Source of the DNA: Gracilibacteraceae bacterium
Lineage (GTDB): Bacteria; Bacillota; Desulfitobacteriia; Desulfitobacteriales; Syntrophobotulaceae
Reading direction: 5' to 3'
Length of the DNA stretch: 33,863 nucleotides
Assembly: GCA_031266805.1 (NCBI GenBank)
Contig: JAISAH010000112.1
Coordinates: forward strand, 1-33,863
The translations under genes were made by a program, and so were the position numbers. Shown here one piece after another: positions 14,754-23,326 of the stretch; position 1 is the first letter of the stretch, and every line of letters begins with the position of its first letter. The notes beneath the pieces were generated by a model. The model was not told the origin of the DNA. It was given only the letters and a program-made list of their open reading frames with translations, and ran no database searches.

Positions 14754-15596
14754 TCAGCGCAGAGAGCGCTCGCCGATAATGTCAAAACATTTTTCAAACA
14801 GGCGAAAGACCGGGACCTCACCGAAAATAAGCTGCGAAACAAGAACTGTTAAGGCGAAAACCGCCGCCGCCGCCGAAGCGGCCAGCAGGACGGCAAAAAA
14901 CCTGTCTTTATTGCGCCGCCATAATCCCCCTGCTTTTTCCTTGATATTCCTTTTTTGGGGAATTTCGGTGATCTTTATGTCGTGATACAGTTCGGGCAGA
15001 CTGCGGAAAGAATTATGGACCAGTTTTTTCCGCATCAGTTCTGCGCTTTTCAAGTGGCCGCGCAGCGAGAATAAGGATAACAGCATATCGGCGCAGAGAC
15101 AGGCGCAGACGGCTTCGCCGTTTTCCTCGCTCAGATCGGCCAGATCAAAATACGGCGCGAAAAATACGGTCCCGTCTTTCCGCAGATGGATATGCTTCTG
15201 TTTCAGGGCCAGCGCCAAGAGCGGAAAAGGCAGCGGCGACGAGAGGCAGGTCAGCACGAGACCGACGCTCACGGTCTCCCAATCCCGGGCCGTGAGGATC
15301 TGTCCGGGGGCAAAGAGATCCAGCCGTCTTTCCTCATGGTAATCAAACACATAGCACAGCAAGGTGTTTTGCGCAAAACAAGCGATATAAGGCCGCGCGC
15401 CGTCCGCCGCCGCCCGCCGGGAGTTTTCAAAAACCGTCACCAGTTTTTTGGCCGTTTTTTTATTGTTTACTGTCAGGAGCGTATAAAAAGCGTCCACAGG
15501 CGAACGAGAGTTCCGGCAGACAAAAACCGCGTTGTCCGGCCCGGTGAAAACTTCCCGCACGGGCTCCAGAACCATATCGCCGGCGTAAAAAATCAT
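14754..15596 (-). CDS. Single-span membrane protein, possible pseudokinase
   Basis: 280 aa, ATG at 15596; the nearest AGGT is very close and a further GAGG lies 11 nt upstream, so the start is only moderately sure. Residues 1-215 are cytoplasmic-looking. The stretch ALKQKHIHLRKDGTVFFAPY followed by FDLADL has the outline of a protein kinase catalytic loop and DFG region, but without the catalytic Asp and Asn. This is reminiscent of the pseudokinase part of EssB/YukC-type secretion proteins. One membrane helix (FFAVLLAASAAAAVFALTVL) lies near residues 231-255, followed by a short outside tail. It lies 11 bp after the 597 aa gene and 21 bp before the degenerate-cyclase gene. The kinase-like reading is from motif shape only and could be wrong. 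Confidence 0.6.
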   Translation of the reverse strand: MIFYAGDMVLEPVREVFTGPDNAVFVCRNSRSPVDAFYTLLTVNNKKTAKKLVTVFENSRRAAADGARPYIACFAQNTLLCYVFDYHEERRLDLFAPGQILTARDWETVSVGLVLTCLSSPLPFPLLALALKQKHIHLRKDGTVFFAPYFDLADLSEENGEAVCACLCADMLLSLFSLRGHLKSAELMRKKLVHNSFRSLPELYHDIKITEIPQKRNIKEKAGGLWRRNKDRFFAVLLAASAAAAVFALTVLVSQLIFGEVPVFRLFEKCFDIIGERSLR

Positions 15597-15607
15597 ACCT
15601 CACGACC

Positions 15608-17401
15608 TCAAGTTCTTTCATCCTCGTTCTCTTTGGTGAGTTCTTTTTTTACCACCGCGTAGGCATAAGAGCTGACAGCGGGCATGTCGGCGCATGATAT
15701 ACGTATTTCGTAAACTCCCTCCCGCGAAGGCGAGGTATATACGCCGTCCGTGGTAATCTGCCCTGAATTCTTTTCCGTGAGTTCGTAGGTCAGCGTGCAG
15801 GGTTCCATATTTTTGAAAGTCACGGCAAAAAAGTGCGTTTCCCTCATGCCCATCACTATGGTCGGCGTCAGCGCCGCGACGCTCATATCCGCCGTCCGGC
15901 GCGGCAGCAATTTGTCGTCGCCGAAAGGCAGTTTGGCCGCCACCCAGCGCAGCACGATCACCGCGAAATTCGTCTGCCGCGTGAGCGAGGCGGCGATGAC
16001 AAAACTGCCGCGCTCCGCGTAGACTTTTACCGCTGTGCGCGCGAAAGCAATCTGCGGGTTTTCTCCGGCGAACAACTCGGCGTCGCCGTAGATCGACATT
16101 TTTTCGGGCCTTCCCTCCCGCCCCGCTTCGACGATATAGTCAAAACCCACGTCCACATGGATGTTGCCGCTGCCGAGCCCGTGCATGATCTCATCGGAAA
16201 AGAACACTTCCCCTTTGCGGGGCGAGGAACCGAGCGGTATTTCGCAAACGCCCGTGGCGTAATACGGCTCCCGCGGCGAAGTCCTGTCCGGGACCGGCGC
16301 GGGGGGGTCTTCCGCGGTCATAGGCGCGGCGGAGCGGCGGCCGGTAAAATAAGAGGCGTACTCCCGGCGGAGTTTTTCCGCACCCATCCGGCGAATATAG
16401 TTTTTGCGCTCTTCAATTTTATCCACGATGTAATCGTTTTTGCTCCGCTGCAGCAGCAATTCCGCCAAGCACACCGCGTCCGCGTCCGCCGCCCCTAGCG
16501 TCGCTTCCAAATTGACGCGCCCGACGGCCTGCTCGAGCAATTCATGCACCGGCATATCCACCACATTCACTTTGAGCATGAGATCGCCGGCCGGCGGTTT
16601 GGGCTCGCCGTCAACGGTGAAACGGAGCAAAGAAGATTTGCCCAGCAGGAAAGACTCGGGCGCCGGATGGCCCTGGGCCTCCAGCACAAAACCAAATCTC
16701 TCCTCCTCGCCCCGCTCGATGGCGACGTCCTCCGCTTTGACCGCCAGCAAATGCTCGCCTTTATCATTCGTAAAGGCCGGCGCGTGGATCGTGCAGTCAA
16801 TTGACAGGAGCTTAGGCGTCTCGGAGAGTTTGCGCGCGGCGATATATCCCCGCACTCGCTCGCCGCAGCTGACATTGCAGGGGGCTACGATCTCGACCGC
16901 GTAATCGCCGTCCGCGTATAATTCGGATCTGGCCAAAAACTCCGTGTCCGCCAGCGGCGCGGCGGCGCCCGGTTCACTCAGAAACAGTTCCCATCCCTCG
17001 CGGACGCGGTTCATCTCGTATTCCGCGTCAGCCCGCTCGCCGCGCGCGACGGAATAAGCCGGGTGGACTGACTCCTCCCGGTAGCGCAGCATCAAAAGCG
17101 CCCGCTCTCCCGTGATGGACTCAAACCCGCTGATGGACGACAGTTTGCGAATCACCGCGCTTTCCAGCACGATCTCTCGCCCCGCTCCGTCTATGGCCGC
17201 CCCGGATTCCACGATGACGGAAACGTCGTCCAGATTATACACCCCAAGTCCGCAAACAACGCCGGCCCCGAACATCAAGGCGTTCAAAAAACGCCTTTTG
17301 TTGTTCAGATACATCTGCTCCGACAAAAAATCCGAGGACGTCAGCAGTTTGCCCACATAGAAACGGTTTCTTTCAAATGGCAGCAGTTGCTTGTTTTCCA
17401 T
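15608..17401 (-). CDS. Conserved CIS-cluster protein, first gene of the CIS part
   Basis: 597 aa from ATG at 17401, chosen because GAGGG lies 6 nt upstream; the ATG at 17407 would abut it. The N-terminus LLPFERNRFYVGKLLTSSDF, then YLNNKRRFLNALMFGAGVVC, is one I associate with proteins coded in contractile injection clusters of Gram-positive-type bacteria; I know no formal function. Residues ~60-240 are beta-rich with a self-contained fold (SGAAIDGAGREIVLESAVIR). A helical part around 285-350 includes LLLQRSKNDYIVDKIEERKN. The C-terminal ~100 residues look like an Ig-like domain (GVYTSPSREGVYEIRISCAD). There is no signal peptide or membrane helix. A candidate promoter lies just upstream, so this gene may open the CIS transcript. 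Confidence 0.7.
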   Translation of the reverse strand: MENKQLLPFERNRFYVGKLLTSSDFLSEQMYLNNKRRFLNALMFGAGVVCGLGVYNLDDVSVIVESGAAIDGAGREIVLESAVIRKLSSISGFESITGERALLMLRYREESVHPAYSVARGERADAEYEMNRVREGWELFLSEPGAAAPLADTEFLARSELYADGDYAVEIVAPCNVSCGERVRGYIAARKLSETPKLLSIDCTIHAPAFTNDKGEHLLAVKAEDVAIERGEEERFGFVLEAQGHPAPESFLLGKSSLLRFTVDGEPKPPAGDLMLKVNVVDMPVHELLEQAVGRVNLEATLGAADADAVCLAELLLQRSKNDYIVDKIEERKNYIRRMGAEKLRREYASYFTGRRSAAPMTAEDPPAPVPDRTSPREPYYATGVCEIPLGSSPRKGEVFFSDEIMHGLGSGNIHVDVGFDYIVEAGREGRPEKMSIYGDAELFAGENPQIAFARTAVKVYAERGSFVIAASLTRQTNFAVIVLRWVAAKLPFGDDKLLPRRTADMSVAALTPTIVMGMRETHFFAVTFKNMEPCTLTYELTEKNSGQITTDGVYTSPSREGVYEIRISCADMPAVSSYAYAVVKKELTKENEDERT

Positions 17402-17445
17402 ACTCATCCCTCATCGTCAGCTTTTCCCTTTTGTCATACACCGCG

Positions 17446-17474
17446 ACAATAACATCATAACACCGATCCGTCAA
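17446..17474 (-). promoter_or_regulatory. Candidate promoter for the CIS genes
   Basis: On the minus strand TTGACG (17474-17469) and TATTGT (17451-17446) are separated by exactly 17 nt, matching a sigma-A/sigma-70 consensus in 9 of 12 positions. A small inverted repeat TTGTC-N9-GACAA (17431-17449) overlaps the -10 box and could be an operator. The site is in the only sizeable gap between the signalling genes and the 597 aa gene, 45 bp before that start. Confidence 0.5.
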
Positions 17475-17481
17475 ATTTTGT

Positions 17482-20043
17482 CTAAAGATTTTCTAAAGAC
17501 TTCACCGCGTTTTTGGCCATGGTCACCACGTTTTTCCCGTGTTTTTCGTCGTAGCGCACATAGTCCATCAGCGTTCTGACCATATAGATCCCCAAACCAC
17601 CGATCTCGCGCTTTTCTGCGGGCAAGGCGGTGTCTGGGCTGGGCCGCGTGAGCGGGTTGTACGGCGTACCGCTGTCTTCGACTGTGACGACGACGCGGTT
17701 CGCCTTGCAGGAACAGGTCACTGTGGCCGAGCCTCCGCCCTGAGGGTAGGCATAGCGGGCAATATTGACAAAAACCTCCTCCAGCGCCACTTGCGGCGCG
17801 GCGCTCTCCGCCTCGGGAAACCCGGCCTCCTCCATGCAGGCAGCCAAGAAAGCCGTGACCGCGCCCAAATTGCGCGTATCCGCCGCGACAGTCAATTTTT
17901 TGCCGGCGGCGGCCCCCTTATAGAGCAGAACGAGCATGGTGATATCATCCGCCTGTTCCGCGCCGCGCGTGAACAAAGATACGCTCTCCCGCATTTTTTC
18001 CACGCAGTCCGCGGACAGAGCGCTGTCAGGGACGAGGACGTTCAAATCCTCCAATATTCTTTTTTCAGAAAAAAGTTCGCCCGCCGCGTCATTCGCTTCA
18101 CTCACGCCGTCGGTGTAGAGGAAGATCATATCGCCCGGCAGCAGCCGCGTACTCATGGCCGTATATTTGATGTTTTCCAGCCCGCCTAGGACGAACCCCG
18201 GCTCGACATTAAGCCAAGCGAAGCCGTTGCCGCTCCGCCGCAGCGCCGGCGGGTTATGGCCGGCGTTAACATAGGTAAACAGGCCCGTCTCCGTTTCCAG
18301 CACGCCCGCGAAAGCCGTCACAAACATGGTCTCCTCGTTGCGCTCCGCCAATTGGTTGTTGACGGTATAAAAGACCTGCTCCAGATCTTGCTGGAGCTGC
18401 ATTTGATTGCGCAGCAAAGTTTTGGCCACGACCATAAAGAGAGCCGCCGGCATGCTCTTGCCCGACACGTCCGCCACGATTACGCCGAGATGGGTTTCGT
18501 CCAGCAGGAAAAAATCATAGAAATCGCCGCCCACTTCCCGCGCCGGATGCATCAGGGCGTACATATCAAACTCATTTCTGTCCGGGAACGGCGGCATGGG
18601 CGGAAGCATGCTGGCCTGGATCTTTGTGGCTATATTGAGTTCCGCGGCGATGCGTTCTTTTTCCGCCATCGCCTCGGCCAAATTCCGGATATGTTCTTCC
18701 AGCCGCTGGGTCATGGCGTTGAAAGCCTGAGCCAGCTGCCCTATTTCATCATTGGAGCCTACGGTTATCACAGCGTCCAGATTGCCGGCGCTTACTTCCC
18801 GCACGCCTTGATTCAAACTGATGATCGGGCCGGTGATCCGCCGAGCGAAACGGAGCGAGAGAGCCACCGCCGCCAGAACAGCCAAGAGACTGACGGTGAG
18901 CAGCAAAAAAGAGGTGAGCGTAATATTCTCGTTCATGGCCTGTTCTGTCGAATCGTGCAGCGCGCTTATCTGGCGCCGCATGTCTTCCACCGGCGCCATC
19001 GCGTCCTTCTGGGCGACGACGACGCCGACCGACCAATTGTTTACGCCGAGCGGCGCATAACCCACATAAACGTCTTCCCCGTCCAGATTCGCCCGCCGGA
19101 CGCCGATTTGTCCGCCCGTCATCCGCTCCACCAGTTCGGCGGCGCCTTCCTCGTTGCCATATTTTTCCAATAAAAGATTGCCCCACTCATCCGTTTCATA
19201 CTTCGTCAGCCGGGGCGACATCATGATCTCGCCTTCGGCATTCAACAAAATAGCGTAGCCCGCTCCGCCGATATTCGTTTGGTCTATTACCGCGCGGATA
19301 TTGTCCAGCACGGCGCCGCAAGCGGCCACGCCCTTGAGTCTGGTCACGCCGCCCTCCGTGAGATAGAACGGCATGGAGCAGGACAGGCTGAGACCGCGGC
19401 CCGCCGAGTCCAAAAAAACGTCCGACCAATAGAGCCCGTTCTTTTCTTTCGCGCCGATGTACCAGGGGCGGGTGGTCGGGTCATAGTTCCTGTTTTCCGG
19501 GCCGGCCGCGTTTTTATCCACGGAGATAAAATAGCCGGAGTCCACGCCTATATAGTTGGCGTTGACGCCGATGTCCGTCACGAGGATGCCGCGCAGGGCG
19601 TCCTGCACGTTGGCGGCCAGATAGACTTCATCTTGGACGGAGGACAGCTCGACGCCGGGAGCGGTGCGGAGATGCGGCAGCGGGACGTTTTCCTGACCGG
19701 CCCGCAAATAATCAATCCGGCGCGGTTTGAACTCGTCCGGATGGGCAAAAATATATTCCGCCGCGCTTGCGGCGTAGCGCGTCTGGCCCTCGATAGCCGC
19801 CAGTTTTTCGCTGATGAGGGCGGCTTTATCCTCGGCGACTGTTTGCAGTTCATGTTCTATGATGCCGCCCAGCTCCTCCGCGCTTTGCGAAGCGACTTGC
19901 GCGCCCAGATCGTCCACTCCCCTGTTGATCCAGGCGCGCATATTGAAAACGCCGTACAGGCACACGGCGCTCATCAGCAGCAGGGCGCCCAGCGACAGGG
20001 ATATGAGGGTAAACAGCACTCTGTTTTTGATCGTGGTAAACAT
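17482..20043 (-). CDS. dCache-HAMP-SpoIIE phosphatase with C-terminal HATPase domain
   Basis: 853 aa from ATG at 20043, 2 bp after the GNAT stop. Layout: membrane helix (5-28); extracytoplasmic dCache sensor to ~345 with YDPTTRPWYIGAKEKNGLYW; second helix (~377-398); HAMP (~400-452, SNDEIGQLAQAFNAM); coiled coil; PPM/SpoIIE phosphatase (~490-710) with the metal motifs REVGGDFYD, ADVSGKSMPAALFM, NAGHNPP, LYTDGVSEA and ADDITML all intact; and an anti-sigma-type ATPase (~720-853) with N-box EEVFVNIARYAY, DSGTPYNP and GGLGIYMVRTL, also intact. In partner switching, SpoIIE-like phosphatases dephosphorylate a STAS antagonist and the ATPase domain acts as the opposing Ser/Thr kinase. The matching STAS gene lies upstream in the same run, so this is probably the input receptor for that circuit. 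Confidence 0.92.
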   Translation of the reverse strand: MFTTIKNRVLFTLISLSLGALLLMSAVCLYGVFNMRAWINRGVDDLGAQVASQSAEELGGIIEHELQTVAEDKAALISEKLAAIEGQTRYAASAAEYIFAHPDEFKPRRIDYLRAGQENVPLPHLRTAPGVELSSVQDEVYLAANVQDALRGILVTDIGVNANYIGVDSGYFISVDKNAAGPENRNYDPTTRPWYIGAKEKNGLYWSDVFLDSAGRGLSLSCSMPFYLTEGGVTRLKGVAACGAVLDNIRAVIDQTNIGGAGYAILLNAEGEIMMSPRLTKYETDEWGNLLLEKYGNEEGAAELVERMTGGQIGVRRANLDGEDVYVGYAPLGVNNWSVGVVVAQKDAMAPVEDMRRQISALHDSTEQAMNENITLTSFLLLTVSLLAVLAAVALSLRFARRITGPIISLNQGVREVSAGNLDAVITVGSNDEIGQLAQAFNAMTQRLEEHIRNLAEAMAEKERIAAELNIATKIQASMLPPMPPFPDRNEFDMYALMHPAREVGGDFYDFFLLDETHLGVIVADVSGKSMPAALFMVVAKTLLRNQMQLQQDLEQVFYTVNNQLAERNEETMFVTAFAGVLETETGLFTYVNAGHNPPALRRSGNGFAWLNVEPGFVLGGLENIKYTAMSTRLLPGDMIFLYTDGVSEANDAAGELFSEKRILEDLNVLVPDSALSADCVEKMRESVSLFTRGAEQADDITMLVLLYKGAAAGKKLTVAADTRNLGAVTAFLAACMEEAGFPEAESAAPQVALEEVFVNIARYAYPQGGGSATVTCSCKANRVVVTVEDSGTPYNPLTRPSPDTALPAEKREIGGLGIYMVRTLMDYVRYDEKHGKNVVTMAKNAVKSLENL

Positions 20044-20045
20044 CT

Positions 20046-21056
20046 TCAGGCTACATCCTTTATTTTTTCCCACAGAGCGCGAAAAGAAGGGTGTAAAGCG
20101 AGGCGGCCGCTATCAAGCGCGACGGAGGGCGAGCGGTAGAAGAGCAGATAAGCGCCGCCGGCGGCGAGCGGCGTCAGACCCGTGCAGACATAACCCTGCT
20201 CGCGCAAAACCCGGTAAGCGCCAAGGCAGTTCGCGTGCGCCATATTGAGGCTGACGCAATATGTCTGCGCCGGCAAAGCGTCATATCGCCGGGACGCGCG
20301 CAGCAGATCCGGCAAATCGCCGCCCGCGCGCTCGATCCATATTTCGCAATAGCGGTGTTCTTCACTCTGGACGAGCCGGAAAACTGAAGGTTCGCCGGCC
20401 AAACGCGACGACCGCGCGGCGGCCGCGCCCCGGCTAAAGCCGACGCCCAGCGCCCTAAGCACCTCGGTGGTAAAATCCGCCAGTTCGTCGGGGCAGAACA
20501 GCAGGCCCGCGTCCCTGCGGCTAAAAGCCTTGCATAACAGGAGATGACTGCGTTTGAGCGGCAGAGCCTCTCCCTCCAGATTCGCGGCGGCCGGGTCGAA
20601 GAAATAACGGTGCGGCAAGAGACCCGTGGGCACGTAGCCGCGTTTGACGCTGTCATGCTGGCTGGCGGTATCCAAAGCGAGACAATACATGCAGGTATAA
20701 GCGTAGCGGCCGAGCGGCAGACGGGTATCCAAAAAATCCTGCATCCGGCTGCCCAGGCCCTGTCCCCGCCAGGCGGGCAGCACCGTGAGCAAAGAAAAGA
20801 CCAGGACCGGCGGGTTATTGCTCTGAACGCCGGCGCAGATCATTCCGGCTGTTTCCCCGTCCCCAGCGACCGCGACCGCGAATCGGAGTTTTTCCGCCGC
20901 GACGGCTTCCGCGATAAATCTCTCGTCGTAATAATTCTCGCGCGGGTACAGACAGCCATGCTGCCGCCGCATCAGGCCGACCAGGCGAGGCGCTTCGTCC
21001 GGGCGCGCGAAACGGATGTCAATGCGTGGGGCGGTCGCGGTGTTTTTCGGCGGCAT
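20046..21056 (-). CDS. GNAT-family acetyltransferase, probably two-domain
   Basis: 336 aa, ATG at 21056 with AAGGAG 8-9 nt upstream. Residues ~12-150 form a GNAT domain: IRFARPDEAPRLVGLMRRQH at the start and the acetyl-CoA binding motif VLPAWRGQGLGSRMQDFL. The rest (~150-336) has a strand-helix pattern that could be a degenerate second GNAT fold (AQTYCVSLNMAHANCLGAYR, then EQGYVCTGLTPLAAGGAYLL). The substrate is unknown. It sits between the MATE-ATPase fusion and the SpoIIE receptor and ends 2 bp before the latter, so the three are almost certainly co-expressed. It may modify a component of the signalling circuit or be an unrelated passenger; the sequence does not tell. Confidence 0.8.
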   Translation of the reverse strand: MPPKNTATAPRIDIRFARPDEAPRLVGLMRRQHGCLYPRENYYDERFIAEAVAAEKLRFAVAVAGDGETAGMICAGVQSNNPPVLVFSLLTVLPAWRGQGLGSRMQDFLDTRLPLGRYAYTCMYCLALDTASQHDSVKRGYVPTGLLPHRYFFDPAAANLEGEALPLKRSHLLLCKAFSRRDAGLLFCPDELADFTTEVLRALGVGFSRGAAAARSSRLAGEPSVFRLVQSEEHRYCEIWIERAGGDLPDLLRASRRYDALPAQTYCVSLNMAHANCLGAYRVLREQGYVCTGLTPLAAGGAYLLFYRSPSVALDSGRLALHPSFRALWEKIKDVA

Positions 21057-21071
21057 GGCGTTTACTCCTTG

Positions 21072-22853
21072 TTAAATAACGATGAGAAGATTGTTAAACC
21101 CAAAAACCTGCCTGTATTCGACAGACGCGGCCAGGCTCCGGATCATCCTGACGCCGACGGCTCCGTCGTCGTCAGGGGCGCCCTCGGCCGCCGTCTCAGC
21201 GTAACGCAGCGGGTCAAAACGAGTCCCGGCGCAGCGGATCCGGAGCGTCAAATTCCGTGCCGTAACGGTAACGCGCACGTCGGCGAATTTTTCCTGCCGC
21301 CGGTCGAGGGCGTGTTCGTTGATCAGCACCAGCATTTCCTCCAGCGCCAGGCTCAGACACAGAGACTGCTGGTTCGGCGCGTCGTGGGCGGCGCAGAAAT
21401 CAACGACGCGTTCGGCGGCCAGAACCGCGGCCTCGTTCGTATTGACCACCGAAAAATCAATGGTGTTTTTCCCGGCCGCGAAAGCGGGATCCAGCAGCCA
21501 AAAGCGCGATAAATCCCGATCCCGCGCCCGGAGGCTTCTCAGCTTCAGGGCCAGAGCCGCCAGAGTCAGGATCTCGGCGGCGGGCAGACACAACCAGACC
21601 GCGATCACGCCCAATCTCGCCGCCAGCAGATAGGCGGGGACGACCATAAAGACCAGCAGGCGGCCCGCCGCGATCATATTGGCGAGGGCCGGACGCTTCG
21701 TGGCGTTGAAATAGTTGGCCGCTATATTGTTTAGAAAAGAAAGATTCAGACTCAAGGCCAGAAAAACCAGACCGACGCTCAGTTCATCCGCCGCGCCGCC
21801 GGGCGGCAGGCCGAACCAAAAGCCCAGCTTCCGGTGCAGCAGCAGCAAAATCAGCGCGCTCGCCCCGAGCAGCAAGCTGCCGGACAGGAATATTTTTTTG
21901 GTGATCTTGCGGATGCAGGATCCGTCTTTTTCCCCATAGGCAATGCTTACCAGCGGGAGCAATATTTGGGAAAACCCGAGGATCAAGGCCAGCACCGTCT
22001 CCTGGGCCACGCAGACGACGGCGTATGCCGGCAAAGAGGCGGGGGCGATTCGCAGCAGCAACAGATTGATAAACAGATACTGCCAGGCGCGGCAGAGATT
22101 GTTCAGGGCCGAAGCGCTGCCCAGAGCCAAAAGCGCCCGCAAATCGCCGGCGGAGAATTTCCAGGCCCTGAAAGCAAGTTCCGACCGGGCGCCGCCGAGA
22201 TGATAGACGCCAAAAATAAAGGCGGCCAGAGCGCCCAGACCGCTTCCTATCGCCACCCCCGCCGCCCGCGCCTCAAAAATCAGCACAAAAAAAGCGGAAA
22301 AGCCTATGCTGAGGAAACTCATGATAAGCAGCATCCCCATAGCGTGATTCGGTTTGCCGCATAGGCGAAGATAATTGAGCGGCGTATACATCAGGACGGT
22401 GAACATGCCGCCGACCGCCGCGACGCGAATGAAATCGCGGGTAAGCGGAAAAATTTCCCCCGCGGCGCCCAGCGCCGCCGCGATGGGACCGGCGGCCGCG
22501 AGACCGGCGAACGCCAGCAGCAGCCCGGTCGTGCCGGAGAGTATGTACGAGAGCGTGTATATCCTGTTACAGCCCTCCCGCTCCCCGCGGCCGAGGGCAA
22601 ACCCGGACAGGACGGACGCCCCCACGCCGAGTAAAGAGCCCAAGGCCAGATAAGTCAGAGTGACAGGCGCCACAATGGATAACACGCTAAGTCCCGCCGC
22701 GCCGAGCGCGTTGCCTAAAATCAGCCCGTTAGCCAAAGAACTGAGACGCGTGCCGATCATGGCCAGCACAGAGGGCAACAAATACCGGGCTACCACATTG
22801 TTGATAAAAGCGTCATTGGAGGTCAACCCGCCGGATCGAACAGTATCGCTCAT
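21072..22853 (-). CDS. MATE-family transporter fused to a HATPase (anti-sigma-type) domain
   Basis: 593 aa, ATG at 22853, 5 bp after the STAS stop, so probably coupled. Residues ~15-455 are about twelve hydrophobic helices typical of MATE/MOP exporters (RYLLPSVLAMIGTRLSSLAN at the start; PTVTLTYLAL-like region and later NNIAANYFNATKRPALANMI). Residues ~470-593 are an HATPase_c_2-type domain with an N-box-like LALEEMLVLINEHALD (Glu505, Glu506, Asn512) and a G2-like GAVGVRMIRSL. The G1 motif, normally DxGxPFxP, reads CAGTRFDP at residues 541-548: the adenine-contact Asp is replaced by Cys. A transporter joined to a regulatory kinase-like domain, next to a STAS protein, suggests a membrane protein that binds the STAS partner. 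The ATPase part may be weak or inactive. Confidence 0.88.
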   Translation of the reverse strand: MSDTVRSGGLTSNDAFINNVVARYLLPSVLAMIGTRLSSLANGLILGNALGAAGLSVLSIVAPVTLTYLALGSLLGVGASVLSGFALGRGEREGCNRIYTLSYILSGTTGLLLAFAGLAAAGPIAAALGAAGEIFPLTRDFIRVAAVGGMFTVLMYTPLNYLRLCGKPNHAMGMLLIMSFLSIGFSAFFVLIFEARAAGVAIGSGLGALAAFIFGVYHLGGARSELAFRAWKFSAGDLRALLALGSASALNNLCRAWQYLFINLLLLRIAPASLPAYAVVCVAQETVLALILGFSQILLPLVSIAYGEKDGSCIRKITKKIFLSGSLLLGASALILLLLHRKLGFWFGLPPGGAADELSVGLVFLALSLNLSFLNNIAANYFNATKRPALANMIAAGRLLVFMVVPAYLLAARLGVIAVWLCLPAAEILTLAALALKLRSLRARDRDLSRFWLLDPAFAAGKNTIDFSVVNTNEAAVLAAERVVDFCAAHDAPNQQSLCLSLALEEMLVLINEHALDRRQEKFADVRVTVTARNLTLRIRCAGTRFDPLRYAETAAEGAPDDDGAVGVRMIRSLAASVEYRQVFGFNNLLIVI

Positions 22854-22858
22854 GGAAT

Positions 22859-23167
22859 CTACGATTTAGGCCTGATGTGCAGCACTTTATCAAAGCCTAC
22901 GGAAGTGAGGACCGACGTCACGAATTCCGTGGGGCAGGCCAACTCCAGCACAGCTCCCTTGGATACGGCCTGTTTGTGTCCGAGCAATAAAGCGCGCAAT
23001 CCCGCGCTGCTGAGATACGGCACTTTGGCGAAATCCACCGTCACATGCTCCGCTGTTTGCAAGGCGGCAAGGATGGAACTCTGCAACTGCGGACTTGTGT
23101 TTGTATCGACCCGCCCGTCCACCGCCAGTACGATTCCGCTTTCGTCCTTATATTCTGTGATCGTCAT
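22859..23167 (-). CDS. STAS-domain anti-sigma factor antagonist-like protein
   Basis: 102 aa, ATG at 23167 with GAGGAG 5 nt upstream. It is a stand-alone STAS domain of normal length: VDGRVDTNTSPQLQSSIL, then VTVDFAKVPYLSSAGLRALL. The Ser pair at residues 53-54 is where SpoIIAA/RsbV-type antagonists are phosphorylated by the cognate ATPase-kinase and dephosphorylated by a PPM phosphatase; both candidate partners are coded just downstream. It is the first gene of the long minus-strand run, so its promoter region drives the signalling module at least. Its binding partner could be an unseen anti-sigma factor elsewhere or the ATPase domains of its neighbours. Confidence 0.93.
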   Translation of the reverse strand: MTITEYKDESGIVLAVDGRVDTNTSPQLQSSILAALQTAEHVTVDFAKVPYLSSAGLRALLLGHKQAVSKGAVLELACPTEFVTSVLTSVGFDKVLHIRPKS

Positions 23168-23184
23168 AAATGCTCCTCATTTAA

Positions 23185-23235
23185 CAGTAATGGCTCGGCA
23201 AGTTCATGTATAAACCCAAGTATAACACATTACTG
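23185..23235. promoter_or_regulatory. Inverted repeat in the uvrB/STAS divergent promoter region
   Basis: CAGTAATG (23185-23192) and CATTACTG (23228-23235) are perfect 8-bp inverted repeats separated by 35 bp. Between them, on the minus strand, is TATACT (23224-23219), a possible -10 box for the STAS gene, with only a poor -35 candidate 17 nt upstream. The arms could form an RNA stem in the leader or two half-sites for a regulator. This 221-bp intergenic region holds no gene that I can see. Confidence 0.35.
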
Positions 23236-23326
23236 GCATAACGTACAGGGTTCGGCAAATTTATCCTTGATGGGAAAACATAACAAATTCCGCGAAATTT
23301 CGCACAAACAAATGTTCGCAAAGCCC

